A stretch of 64,000 nt of DNA from Zelopaecilomyces penicillatus (taxonomy: Eukaryota; Ascomycota; Sordariomycetes; Hypocreales; Pseudodiploosporaceae). Position 1 is the stretch's first letter; every line of letters begins with the position of its first letter. Positions 22,572 through 35,500 of the stretch are shown here, one piece after another. The stretch spans positions 1,071,501 to 1,135,500 of the forward strand of contig VCCP01000007.1 of the NCBI GenBank assembly GCA_005765155.1, given 5' to 3'. The notes beneath the pieces were generated by a model that saw only the letters and a list, made by a program, of their open reading frames with translations, made no database searches and was not told the origin of the DNA. A program made the position numbers and the translations under genes.

Positions 22572-22682
22572 TCACAATTGCCAGCCAGCGTGGGGCAGGA
22601 AAATGTTTTTGACTTTCTGCCAGGCGGTGTAGAACCCGTTTTCCAGTGCGACGACGGGACGATAGCCGGTCACCTTGGAGCT
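22572..22682 (-). pseudogene. Possible C-terminal relic of an SDR/epimerase-type dehydrogenase
   Basis: A minus-strand frame of 36 codons ends in TGA and reads SSKVTGYRPVVALENGF followed by YTAWQKVKNIF. The core GYRPVVALENG resembles the helix-turn near the end of NAD-dependent epimerase/3-beta-HSD proteins (typically LGYxPxVxLEEG). Upstream bases contain GTACGT and CTACTAAAC words that look like an old intron, but no splice joins an open upstream exon in frame, and no ATG-led domain is present. I read it as a decayed fragment; chance is possible. Confidence 0.3.
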
Positions 22683-22862
22683 TGCGGAATTGGCGCCAGC
22701 AAGGAACGTTTAGTAGTTGCCAAGTACGTACCGCGTACGCCCACCATTGCGGCTTCAAGCTCATTGCCTGTTTGGGAGATGATCAAGCTCTACATTGGCT
22801 GGCAACAGGCTCATCTTGAAAAAGCTTGTTGGGAGCACCCTCACAAGCTTCCTAAGCGGCCG

Positions 22863-22878
22863 TTTTTTTTTTTTTTTT
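22863..22878 (+). repeat. T16 homopolymer
   Basis: Sixteen consecutive T bases followed shortly by AAAAAA, in a gene-poor region. It may be the tail of an old retro-copy, but no coding remnant adjoins it, and tract length may be miscounted. Confidence 0.8.
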
Positions 22879-23064
22879 GAAAAAAATACAAGTTGAAATT
22901 GGGCTTGAAAATATCCTCTGAGTCAGATAATCAACATTCATTGACAAGTGCAACCAATAAAAGTTCCCCTTGATATGTACGAACGGTACACTATTGCACA
23001 TGACACAATGGTAAATGTTGCTACCACGATGTTTTGCATCAGCACACTCATATCGCAATGGCGC

Positions 23065-23092
23065 CACCTATAGACTGACACCTATAGACTGA
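23065..23092 (+). repeat. Tandem duplication of a 14-bp unit
   Basis: The unit CACCTATAGACTGA occurs twice head to tail without mismatch, then is followed by CA. It sits in spacer with no gene. Confidence 0.85.
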
Positions 23093-25651
23093 CAATCAAG
23101 GCTGCGTAGATAACATATATAAGTGCGCCTTCTCAAAGCGATGGCAATCTTAACTTCCATATAGTATCTAGGGCGGGTTTGCACGATGCCTTTCTAACGA
23201 GCAGCATTCAAAGCATCGCTAACATAGTCGTGATTCGTGAAGTGTGTGCCTGGATGGTGGTCTAATAAGACCACTTAGATGTGAATATTCTCACGCATAC
23301 AGACAGAGAACTACGATTTTCAATCAGGCGTTTCTCAGTAGGTCCAAGCCAGCGGACAGTCGACGCTTATATTGGAAGCATTCAAACCCATGAAGTATTC
23401 CGCAATGCCGTGCTCGCGTGGCGCCCATGCGGCAACACATTTATTCACCAGCCTCCCGTGAAGAGATCCACAGCTGCAACCATGACGAGATCTTTGGGGG
23501 CCACGATATATGAGAAGAGTGGGTGAAGGCACGGATGCCGTGCAGTTGCTACACATTGCTTTGATCCTCCTATCGGGCGCTAAACTTGCACACTCGTAAT
23601 GCCGCCGTGCACATGGGAACACCTATTAGTAACGCGAACGAATCTCATTTGCGTTACGTCTCTGCTCACGTAGAAGTGGTACGTATGTATACTTGCACGG
23701 ACATGCTGCCCGCAGGCAGATATATTTCTGCCTGTTGAAGAAGGAAAAGAAAAGTTCGAGAGGGCTAGGCGGAAGTACGAGGGTGGGGTGTGTGCGAGAA
23801 CAATCAAGCGGCCCAGTAGGCTGTATGTATGGATCGGCAAATGGGCTGGTGTTCGGATTGCGAAAGGGCAACTACATACTTTATTACTACGTGCCTACGT
23901 GAAGCTGTGACAGGTAGGCAGCAGGTGAAAATCACCACCAACTTCCCACATCAAGAGTCACGATGGCCCCACTAAGCATACGACACACCAGTCACAATAT
24001 GTCCATATCCATGTCCATGTCCATCTAGTCAAGACTCGTGGGTTTCCAAGCGTTTTCCGAGACCCCCGACAGTCTAATTGTCACATTAAGATGTAATACC
24101 TAATATGGACTTGCATACCTACATAGATGTGCCTCTCTGTGAAATGTGCATGCGGGTCACTCACTAAAAATACTGTGCTACAAAAGCGTTAACAAATGCT
24201 AACCAATGCAGACCCTCCCCCCATGTCGTTTGATTCTACCAAATCTGCCTTGGCTCATTTGGTCGACAGGTGCGAATACGGCTTTCAACTGCAACTAACC
24301 TGAATAATTAACAGGCACTCCGGCTCTTGGCCAGTCATGGGGTAGCACGCTTTTTCTAAACCAGATTCAATTGGCGCCATGCCTTCTTTCATTGGTTTCT
24401 AAGGTGGGCTGTGGAGAACAGCTGAAAAGCCCTGAGACGGCTGCCACACTTATTGCGCATTCTGTATGGTACAGGTTGATGGGGCATTCACGAAGAGGAG
24501 GGAGGTATTTGCCTTGATTGCATTGCCATTGTTGACATAGGTAGGTTAGTATCTTAGCTCTAGTGGTGGTCAATACAACGTCACGTCAAGCTTCTGCACC
24601 TGCAAGAACCTCATTACAATACCCAACTACTAGGTGGGTATCAGGTGCGATCTAAGTAACATTATCCAAGCGATCTACAAGATATGTAGGTACACAAAGT
24701 TTCTCAATCTCGTGGGCTGCTTTTGAACTTCAAGGCTGTAAATCTTCCAGATTAGATGCAACATTCCCCGACTCTAAGGATAACATCATCAACAGCATGT
24801 TTCTCACAAAGCAGGCTGCTATTGCATTGCCAGCATTAAAGTCTTGGCTTCCTAAAACATGACGCCTTCCCACTCCCCCACCCATAACGAAAGTTTATCC
24901 GTTAGCTCTCTGATGAGGTCACACTTCCATTTGATAGAGAAAAGCACGTCTGCACCGGAGTTTCCAAGCCAAGCCGCAGCCACACACGGGAACCTAGGCT
25001 GTCGCTCGATCTGTCATTTGCTGGCAAAAATGCCTGCTCACATGATAAGTTCGAGATGTGTGCCCTGATTTTCATCTAGCAGATGAAACTGGAAAGTTAA
25101 GACCTCTCGTAATACTTCGTACGCGAGACAGTCATGATATCACGTTGTGCACTAACACGACAAAGTCCTTGATATAGCATCATTATTGCTTCTGAGTAAT
25201 ATAATCTTGATTCTATAAATATTCGACTCTCTATTTCTTGCTTGTTTGTGAATATTTCTTTGCTTGAATCCAAATGAAGAGAAGAGAAAATATAATCATG
25301 TGTCTTTCGAAACATGTCTTCGTAAAATAAGCAGAGGGGGGTATTGTACTGGTGAGAAGTGGAAAGGTTGCGTTGCAAATGTGAGAGCAATATCCGGCCA
25401 CCTAGAACAACATATCACAACCATCTTATCGTTTTATATCAGCGCCAATGCAGCAAGAAATTGTGTCTAATGAGAAGCCGCTTTGATAGAGGCCTATCAG
25501 AGGTCTGGCTATAGCCATTGGCTAATGTGAAATTGTAAATGAAACTGTTACATAGATATGTTAGTATATTTTCCATAGGTCCCAACTTGATTATGGCAAT
25601 GACTTACACGCTTCGCTAAAAACAGTTCGAAAAACAAGGGGAGAGTATCAT

Positions 25652-26520
25652 CTATGGTAACGGAGGATAAGGTTGTGGAGCCATTGATGTATCATAGACA
25701 TAAGATGTGTCGTCAAAAAACGCATCTTCAGCCACGCTGCTACCGTAGCTGATTGTCTGGGGAATTCCACGCCCGTAAGAGATGGAAAACCGACTTGATT
25801 CCAGAACGTCGTCGCCAATAAAGGTCTCTCGCCCACTGCTCCGTCTGCTCTCGGCTTCATGCCCTCGCATCAGAACATGAGTCAAGCTCAAGCAACCCCA
25901 AGGCAGCCCTGAAAGCTCCGTCTCTCCACCGACGTCTGAAGCAAGAGGTATACGATAGCAGTTTCCTGCGTGTTCCTGGTTTCTTAGTTCACGCTCCGCT
26001 TTCTCTTTTTGTTCTCTAGCCTTTTCACCTACAGGGTCAAGTTAGTGTCAGAGTTTACGTCAGTGTCGGAACATGAGCAGAGTTACATACGAAACTTGCG
26101 TTGCGCGATGCGATTTTGAATGCGCCGTCGCTCTTCAGGGTCTGTGATATCTGACCAGTCCACATCCTTTAGACTAGGTTTGGCTCTCTTTGCCGGCGGG
26201 GAGGCGCTATGCCTTTTCGGCGAAGGGCATTCTGAGTCACTTCTCGAACTCCGTGGAGCCATATTACCAGAGCTTTCCTCAGAAGTTGGTTCCTCGAAAC
26301 TGGCAATAGCAGCAGTCCTCTTTCTGGAAGAAGATGTTTGCGTATCAGTACTTTTAGCGGGCGATGGCTTGCTCAATTGCGTAGCAGCAAGCACAATCGC
26401 CTCGGAAATTCGTGGACAGAATCTTGGAGTGGATTCGTCAAAGGGGACCGGCGATGCACTTTGTATCCGGATCTTTGGTGGATATATGTGGGTAGGTTGT
26501 GCGCAAGCGATGGACGACAT
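25652..26520 (-). CDS. bZIP transcription factor with a very short zipper
   Basis: Two exons on the minus strand, 26520-26091 and 26028-25652, joined across a 62-bp intron (GTATGT...TGTAG) that splits the Arg at the end of the basic region; 268 residues. The basic region is DPEERRRIQNRIAQRKFR, carrying the N-x-x-A-Q-x-x-F-R signature of fungal AP-1/Pap1-like bZIPs. After it, EKAREQKEKAERELRNQEHA has no regular leucine heptads, and the sequence soon becomes GLPWGCLSLTHVLMRGHEAE, a motif I recall in related Hypocreales bZIP proteins. The N-terminal half is Ser/Pro-rich and precedes a basic PKRHSASPPAKRAKPS stretch, a likely nuclear signal. The start is the first ATG (MSSIACAQ); the upstream codon at 26550 is TTG and the preceding bases look like leader. 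Targets are unknown. Confidence 0.82.
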
Positions 26521-29500
26521 GTAAGTCAAACACCATTGACTTCGGGGCAATGAATTAAGCGAAGGTAATGCTAAGATAACAAAAGACAGACAAGCGGGTG
26601 TATAGCATGCCTTGGTGCGTGTAGTTAAACGGTGATGTCAATATCGGCTGTTTTGGCCAGGGGTTGATGGAGGGGAACGTAGAATAAATCTGTTGTTGGT
26701 AGGAGGGGGTATAAGTGTAAATCGTAGAGGTATCGAGAATAAGTGCCGGTATTGTCTCAACTTTAAGAGGCGTCACGCCTTGCGTTTGTTTGAAGCAGAA
26801 AGCCACAAAGCAGGTGGCCAACCTTACAAAAGCGACAGCTGTCTGCTTCTAATACTGTTTCTGTTTGGTTGAGCCGCCAAAGCTGGACACCGATTCGAGC
26901 CTGTGGATCTGCACTTGGACCATATCTCAAGGTCCAGTAGCAATGGCGGCCGGCACCGGTTTGTAGCCGCAAGCTCAAAAAGTGCCAGGGTCCCGGTCCG
27001 GCAGGGCCCAAGGGCCATAGGGCAGACGGGCGTGAGCATGGCAACCCTGGCGTGAGCGTGAACGTGGGCGTGTGTGTGTGTGGTGGGTGTGGTGTGTGGG
27101 ATGGCAGGAGATGTTATGGTGTGGGATAGTGTACTGCACAAGAGGTGTGGTACATGGTGGTGGTCATAGCATTGTTGTAGTTGACTCGTAGGTAGGTGCG
27201 ATTGCTTTCAGTCCGTATGTACGTAGTCCAGTGGGCAGCACTCGCAGAGAGGTACTAGTAGTAGTCATGGACTCGCAGTGCGGTGACGCGGAGCACAGAT
27301 GATGGCGTTGTTGGATCATGAGCGCCAGCCTGGTGTCCACCGTCCACAGCAAGATGGGGCGAAGAAGGAGGGTGGGGACAAGGACTACCGTCAAGATAGG
27401 CCAGGCGCGAGCGACCGGTCGTCACGGTCGTGGCATGCAGCACTGGCAGCCCGTTCTTTGGCAAGGGGAAGAATAACTAGGACGGCAGGAGACAGGGGGG
27501 CGGAAATAGGAAGTGGGTAATATTATTACAGGTCTTTCTACAATGGAGTCCTTTCACAGGTCGTTGAGACTCGAGAGCATGTCTGGCATCTCCAGCTCCA
27601 GCTCCCTGTAGAAGTACTTGACCCTCCACTAGATCACCACTGGATCATCTACCTGAGCTATACCTAACAGGGTAAACGATGATGTGGTGGTTTGAGCATG
27701 GGCAGACCGCCAGTATGCGATGTGTTTGACGTCAAAATACACATTCTACCTAAGTAGGTAGGTAGGCATGCAAACACACAAAGATGAGATGATAATCACC
27801 CCTTGATCTGTGAGGTACACACTCGCAAGAAGCAGTGAAGACATCAAAGTAGCGAGAGACGAGTTTTGCTTTCACCATGGGAAATACTCTCCTCTAAACA
27901 GGTGTACTTGAGATATGGCGCATTCACCTCCAAATCAATTCCAGTCAAGACAGGTCGGCAGGTAGTTGTTCGGCACCGAAAAGGCCCAATGAGGTTAAGC
28001 GGGCCCAGCCATGATGGAAAGTGACCAGCACTGCGGCGTCTTGTTTCACGCCAAAGTTGAGGTCGAGTGGCAGGCGCATTTTTTAAGCTCATGGCAGCTA
28101 GCGCAAGGCCGAGGGCCGGGAAATCAAAGAATCGGAAGAAGGGGTTCGGAGCGCGCGCCCGTGGGGTCCAAAGAGTCAGTCTGTGCGTGCCGCAACTGGG
28201 CAACCTTCGTCGTACTGGTCGCATATAATGGAGCCTCCAGTATTCAAAGCCACAGCACGTGTTGGGGGCCTCGAGGCAACCAATTCGAGCTGGAGTTTTA
28301 GGGGCAAAGGCACATTTCTAGCATGCAATGTACTCCATACCTCTCGCGTGTTTCGTACTGCCCTGTCTCCCCATGTTTGCATCTAATAATACTGGCAGCA
28401 CACCTGGTTTCTTTCGGTGGCAGATCAGCGACAAGATTTATCCGCTTTGGGACACTACCACGAGTTGAGGTGTATGCAGCAGTCCCGAACACGGCAGGAT
28501 AGTACTTATGGTAGCTAGAAGAAAAGTACTTCTACACCTCCTACGTACTTGTAAGTACTACTAGGATGGATACCAACGCCGGAGACGTGTTTGTGCTGTA
28601 CTTTGCAGTATCAAATTGACAGAATCACCAACACAGCCTACTAGTAGGGCATCGAACCCTGCTCCTGTCTTTCATTGCGTCGGAGAAAAGAGCAATCAAT
28701 CCAACAAGGGTAGCGTACCCAATTGAGCTTCGCAAGCGTCTTTGTTACCGTGCTGTCTTGTCATTATGTTGTCTCATCTCCTGTAGCACCGACTGCTTGA
28801 TCCGCCTCGTGCTGGCGTTGTAACCAAACTGGGGTCGGGATATTAATTGTCTGCTGGCGGCGATAGAGTCATCAAGGTGTGGGGCTGTTTTCGTGCTTTT
28901 CCCCAGTGACGTTCACGCTGCCAAGCCTGTTCAGGGCAGCTCGCAGGGCTGGACCGCGGACTCAACGCAATGTCACTGGGTGCTCTTCGCCACTGCTCAC
29001 CTGAATGCAAGTTTCCATCACCAATAGCCTGTTCCCATAACACCTAGGCTTACAGGCAACCTAAGGCACCAGGTTCACTAAAGCAAGGACCCCGCATCCT
29101 AGCAAGCCACACCAGCCCTGGCTCAGCGTAATCTTGATAGTAAAGCGAGCAATACGACGACCACCGACCGGCTGTCGAGAGGGGCGGCGGGAGGCGATAA
29201 GCCACCAGCTCGGGCAGAGCCCGATCGCATTCCATTCTCTATCGAGAAGCCATCCTAATTTATCCGTGCAACAGCGTCAGCCCCCAGTAGCTTTAGTCTC
29301 CCTTTACTTCCATTCTCGCTGAGTTTGTGGGTATCGTGGACTCTGGTCTCTCATTGTCATCCTGGTATACCAAGATCTGCAAATCATTTTCCCGGTAATT
29401 CTCGCTTCGTAGAAGCTTTCGCGAAACTCATCATTCACACAAAAATGGAAGGTCTAAATATGCTTGGTATGATTGTCAATATGGCTTTAGTGGACGTCGG

Positions 29501-32500
29501 TCCGACGACTGAAAATGTGATGCAAGTTAATCGTTGGTCTTCGCTTTACGCTCATGTATTCCAGTCAGAGGGCGTGCCAAAACGTTTATGGTAAACTATT
29601 AGATTGGTCCAGCATAAAACCAAGCAACATGTGCCGGCCCGAGAATATGGCTTAAGCACCCATTCAAGGGTAGGAATCGCCTCCCAAGTTTAGTAAGTCC
29701 TCATGTGAGTCGTAGACGGGAACAAATGGCGAGCATGAACTAAAAGTCGTCGTCCGCCACGACACACAATGTATGCGGGTCGCTCTAATATCTTCGGATC
29801 GGTAATATCAGTGAATTGACCCGTCTCTATCAAATGTACATGACCTGGGTAGAGTAGGTTCGTAGTTACAGCTAGGTGCAAATCCCGTTGAGTCTATGCT
29901 TCTAGTAACTATCTAGGCTGCACTTGCCTCTTCAAATATGCCATGAACCCTAAACTAGGTAGGCAGCCGCCTTGGGGTTGCATCCCCCGGAGTTCAAATC
30001 CCGGGACTCCATGTATGGCCTGTTCGACCCGGGTATAGACCACAAGGGTAATGCAATAAATGTGACACCTCTAACGCCGTTAGACTCGGCATCATCTTGT
30101 CATTGTCAGTTTTGAAGTTTGTGTGTTATTTGTACAAGAGCAATTTGATGTTTTCCAACTCAAGCATGGACAAATCTAGGGAAGCGGTCAATGCAGGCAC
30201 ACCTACCTGCAGCAGCAGCTTGCCTATACATCCACCCGTGCCTACTTGTTTTGTCGTTCTCCTGAAGCGAGGCTCCCCGATGCCTTGATATACATTCCAC
30301 ACGGAAGTGACTCACTGCCACTTCGAAGTAGCCAGCTAGTTTCTTTCGGCATGTGTGCATTACCGTCGTGTTTCATGGGCAATACATCAGACGACTCCTT
30401 GTCGATCTTTTACTGATTCAATGCGCAACCAAGTCGGATAAAAAAGTGCACGCAACCATACACCAGGTGAGCCACGAGGTTCTCAGCTGAAAAAACCGCC
30501 CTCTCGTGTCAACCCTCGATATTGCTTTGTATCAGACAGAGATGCGCATAAGAAAGTATCGGCAATGGTGATTTGCAGGCTTGATGGATGGACATGCACG
30601 TTGTAACATCAAGGTGCCGGAACCCTTGCATCGAATAGAATCCATCAAACTGGGTGTTGGCAGCACACACACACTGCCACTTGGGCCACCCAGGCGAATT
30701 GACCTCCTCCCCACCTCCCATACCAAACATGACACTCCCGGAACTCGCGCCACAAGCTCGCATCGACTCTACACCACCATCTTCACGCCTGAAGAGTATC
30801 AATAGCGGCCGAGGATACCAAAACAAGGATACCAAACACCGTCTTAGTCTTACCGGTGCGGTGGTATTATTATACTCATGGCACTTATGTTGATCACAGG
30901 GATCTGTCGCTGATTAGGTCCTGTAACAAAAATCTGGCGACTCTCTTGGTTGCAAATTCGCATTGGCCAATGCTACTAATAGCAGCCTGTTCGTAAAGCC
31001 ATAAGTTATCTCTATCTTACAGTATTGACAATGTGTACTTGCCTATGAACTTGACTTGACAGACGCTCAACCAGTGTTCCGAGATGGAAGTACAGTCATT
31101 CCTGACGTAGCATGGAGACAGATGCAGCATTGGGTATTTCCAGGGGGTTGAACTTGGAACCGTTGCCACTTTTAGTTCATACCTTTATCCGTATTTGCCA
31201 TGTGTTTGAAGCACCACCCCAGTTTTCGGGTGTATTTGTGGAGTATCCATGACTACCATCAACGCTTCAGGGCATACATAAACCCGCATGAGTTACTGAT
31301 AGTCTCGCCCCTCCTCTCACGCAGTATTATCCTAAACACTACTAGTATTTACCCTCACCGTTATCATATATTAGTTCTCGTGATGATCGGATGCCCAAAT
31401 GTAGCGTAAGAACCATATCTTTCTCGTTTGGTGAAGCTTTCTATTTGACGCTGGGGGGGGGGTCCCAGAGGTACTGACACAAAGTCTGCCTCGTATAGCT
31501 CTAATAAAATCTGCCTTCCAGAATCCTCAATCCACGCTGCTAACCGTGACAAAATAGGAAATTAGAAAGGCAAGGGTGCTGTACCCATTACTTGGGTTTC
31601 AAAATACCGCTTTTGGACGCCTTGGAGAAAATGAGATTAGCGCCAAAACTATTGTTGATCTTTTTTTTTTTTTTGGAAAAAACCAGCCAACTCGTTAATT
31701 CATCTACATCAGACAGTTGCTTACCTATTACCCTTCCAGGTAGATGAACTATATGAATTTGTGAGGTGGGCATTTAGGAAATGGGGCGAGGGCATACATT
31801 TCGAAAAAGGAGGGGCAATATTCAAGTTCCACATCACCACATTTGCGGGTAAAGGATACCTTTAAGATGCAGGTGAATAATTGTATAGGCGACTAGAAGT
31901 CGCTGGGGTTGACATACTGGGCAGCCGGAAGCTTCCGAGAGCAACATTAGGACGTGGTAGAGAAACTGCCTCGGCGTGTCACAATTCCACAGGTAGGTGT
32001 CGTTAGTAGTTCGGTATGGAGTGGAGGAGGCATCATCGCGGAACGGCACATGCCCAAAGACACCCGAGTTGACGCAGGAGATGGCAGCGGACGGGATTTT
32101 GAGGCCTGAAACGGGAGAGCACACCTTGAAAGCCCAACTTCAATGCGTGGCAAACGAGTGGCGTCACACGTCACCGTCTGTCCCGTTCTGATGAGTTGGT
32201 CTATCATTCATAATCGGGAAACAAAGGTTCCCTCGACACAGCTAATCCAAAATGCTCACGAAAGGCAAGGGTGCGTCAAGTCCAGCTTCTCATGTGCATG
32301 CTCATGGGTTCCAGGTGGGCATCGAGATGATTACAAGTCTATTAGTTGACGAGTGACAAGCTGCTGCCAGGCACACACGGATCCTCGGAAGGGCGCAAAC
32401 AACCTTGTTGATGTGTCCCAAAAATATACCATGTGGTGGGGGAGAAGGGAGGGGGGGCGCTTGCTTTCAAACCCGATAGCCGCACAGCAACAGGAAGAAC

Positions 32501-35500
32501 ATGTGGTGCACGCCAAGTGCGGATAATAATAGAGGTGCATCGTGAACAATTACTCATTTCAAAATTAGGTCTAGAAAGCGGCACAATCAAGTCCTAAAAA
32601 AGAAGACCAAAAATCAAAACCAAAATGCACCCACAATAAACACTTGTGCATTTAGGATACACGGTGGTAGACGAGTCCGGGGATGAGCAACCAGGCAGGT
32701 GTGGCGTTTGTTTTAGGATGAACCCGCAAAGTTGATGCGACGGGTGGGTTGATCCTGCCAACGGCAGATGTGGTCAGGTATTGATTGACTCCAGTTAGGT
32801 AATTAAGTCGAACAGCTGCTGAGGTTGTAGCTGGGCTGTACTAGGCAGGGCTGCTGCCGCCTGTCAGATCATGTAGATACACGAATTTCCTCCTTCAGTA
32901 CACGAATGCCTCCTTTGAGGAAGGGCTGGACTGAACCCTGCCATGAAGTATTCCCGGTCCATGCCCGGCCATAATAATGTTCCGACATGTTGCACTTTCT
33001 TCACTCCAACCTGCAGCTAATGTGTCCGTACGGAGCACGAAAAACTTAGTTGTAGTTACCGCGGCATGTCTCACAGTGGCCATGGCTAGAGTGCCCCCTG
33101 AAGTCTGCGCCGTCAAACGACTCATCCAAGAAGCTAATCACAACCTCCTACCCAGGTATCCAGCCTCTTACTACTAGGTACTCTGCATTACTTGGAGAAT
33201 ACAAGCTACCTAATTACCTACTACCAGACTACTACTACCTACCTAGCATGCTGGCTCAATCTTCCTACCGACATGGTGTGCCAGTAATATCGCTTGGAGA
33301 GACAGGCCGGGGCAGGCAACCTAGGCCCAAAAGTCGTGGGGAATCTTTGTCAAGTCTCCTCAACCAATTTAGTTCATTCAACTACCCTTTCCTATTCCCC
33401 AGTTGACATGTAGGGCGTGATGATTTCCAAGCAATTCGCAACAGAGAGTCGGTCCATCTATACCCGAGCCAGCAAGCCAACCGGGCCACCTCAAGAAGTA
33501 GTACTATCCGGAGAAGCCACTTTCGACAGCCAAGTCTAGATGTCCGAAGGTGTACAGACAGGATGGCACTCTAATAATAAAAATGGTTTCTTGTGTGGGT
33601 CCGGCGAGGCAGACATTCACGTTCAAGATTCGCTTGTCCACGATGATGATAACACTACATGCAGCCCGTAAGGCGGAAAACAAATGAAAGGGTCCACCAT
33701 CCTCTAGCATCGTGGCCAGGCAGCGACTAGGTTGGACTGAAGCTCGACTCAACACCCCAGAGCTCTCATGTACATGGTATGCTTCTTGTGCGCATCGACC
33801 CCTCAGCGGGCACGCAGGGAAAACGAGAAGAGCTGACCAGGGTGGGCAGCATTGGGCGAGGCAGATCTTGGCGCATGATTGGTGATGAAAACGCCGCTAT
33901 AGGTGCCCTGTTCGCAGAGCATGCTCAGTTAGGGATAGCCTCATTGCACTTTGACGACAACAAGGGGGGTTGCGGCATGGATTGTTCTGATGAGCTTCAG
34001 TCGCGGCTTGGCTGCATCTGGAGACAAAACAGGGATGGGTTGCAGTGAGTTGAGTGGGTGTTGCTAATAACGTTATACTACGTGTGCTGCTGGCTAGGCT
34101 GGGAAGTTGGGAACATGAATGCCAGGGCGCACTGGCGGCGCTGTGAGTGCACGACAGCCTGTACTTCTATAGGTACCTCTGCACTTCCTCTAAAAACCCC
34201 CGCAATGTTCCCCAAGCTCTCCCATCCACCCCACCGTCACAAGGACGCAGCTTAATTAAAATACTGGTAGGATTGTACCTGATGCGGCAACCAGATGATT
34301 GACCGCCTGAAGCTTGAACTTAACAAAGCTCTTCCCGTCTGATATTCTTTGCCAAGGGTTCAGGTAAGGCAGACTATGATTATTAACAGGCTGTGATCCT
34401 GTTTCCCAGTATATATGTCAGTGTAGGATTACACTTGTTCAAGTCGACAGCCTTTGGGTTGTTATTCAGACAAGTGCAGAGTATAGGTAACTAGGCACAT
34501 ACTTTGTATGGATCAAGCAATAAGTTCTCTCGCCACTCGCACATAGAGAGGCTACTAAAATAGCTGCTAGATGGAAAGGTCGTACGTAGACTTGTATCAA
34601 AACATATGCTCCAAGCTATATATAATAACAACTGACAAGGGTGGGTGGAAGCCTCTATTACGATCTCAAAGGAAGTAAACAACACAACTTACCCGAGCTG
34701 CGTGCATACTGAAGTAATCTCACCCACCATTGTTATTGATCTCTGGATTATCAAAGTACTAATAATAATTATGCTGAGGCTGGCAAACACTCGGACTTAT
34801 CTTTGGTTATAACCGTTACTGAGGGCCAGCACACCACCGTGGCTCTTCTCTAACGGTGTGAATTGTCTCATACTGATAAGATGGCAGTGATTACCCTGGA
34901 TCGCCTGTTGCTCTTGGGTTCTAGCAGCAGTAGTCGTCGTCCAGTCGAGTGGACTTTGATGACAGGACAAGCTAAGTGCAATTCGGTAGGTTAATAATGC
35001 ATTATGTCTTATCTATAGACTAAATAATATGTGTTCGGGCAATCGAGCATTCCGTTTGCGATGTCTTGACTTTCTCTTTTTCTCACCAAATCCATCGCGC
35101 AACTGGTCCGAATGAGGCCAGCTAACCAAACAATTACGTACCAACCTCAGCAGGCTGTTATATCATGTCTGCACAACTCAGCTAATCTCTACAATTCAGT
35201 TGCTGAGCCTTTGTAGTACTATATAGTTTGATAATGAGTTTCAACCAGCTGAATGGCAGGAAATTGGGCTTACTTGGACTCTTCCCTGTTTTGCGGCAGA
35301 TGCGCCATAGGGTTTATATAAGCCACATAGTCTTGTTTCTGCTGCTTCCACCTACTTCTCCATGCTAAGAGTCTGAACAGCGAGCAGCGACGCTTGAGAC
35401 TGCAAACTGACCATGAGAAGTTATGCATGAGGAATAACCTCACCGGTCTTCTCTGGAGTCGCAACTACAGAGCTCCAAGTATCGTGACTCGTCCTTATCC

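Larger units (their letters stand above)
22380..25651. other. Gene-poor region with one possible gene relic
   Basis: About 3.3 kb without an intact gene. It holds a possible dehydrogenase/epimerase tail at 22572-22682, a T16 tract at 22863-22878, a tandem 14-bp duplication at 23065-23092 and several TAGGTA words at 24,540-24,690. Open frames such as those near 23.7 and 25.2 kb lack family features and are judged non-coding. Confidence 0.5.

Noticed and set aside
26555..26821. Upstream exon for the bZIP gene
   Set aside because: The minus-strand frame reads like a pyrimidine-rich leader, and no splice joins it in frame to the bZIP exon; the first in-frame ATG at 26520 is preferred.
27844..28224. 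126-codon minus-strand frame in the gene desert
   Set aside because: Composition is Arg/Pro/Thr-rich without any domain; start and context are not supported by upstream signals.
30509..30835. 108-codon minus-strand frame
   Set aside because: No domain or targeting features, with an opposite overlapping frame of equal quality; treated as random.
31661..31672. T-rich stretch as retrotransposon tail
   Set aside because: No target-site duplication or coding remnant accompanies it; it is a plain homopolymer.
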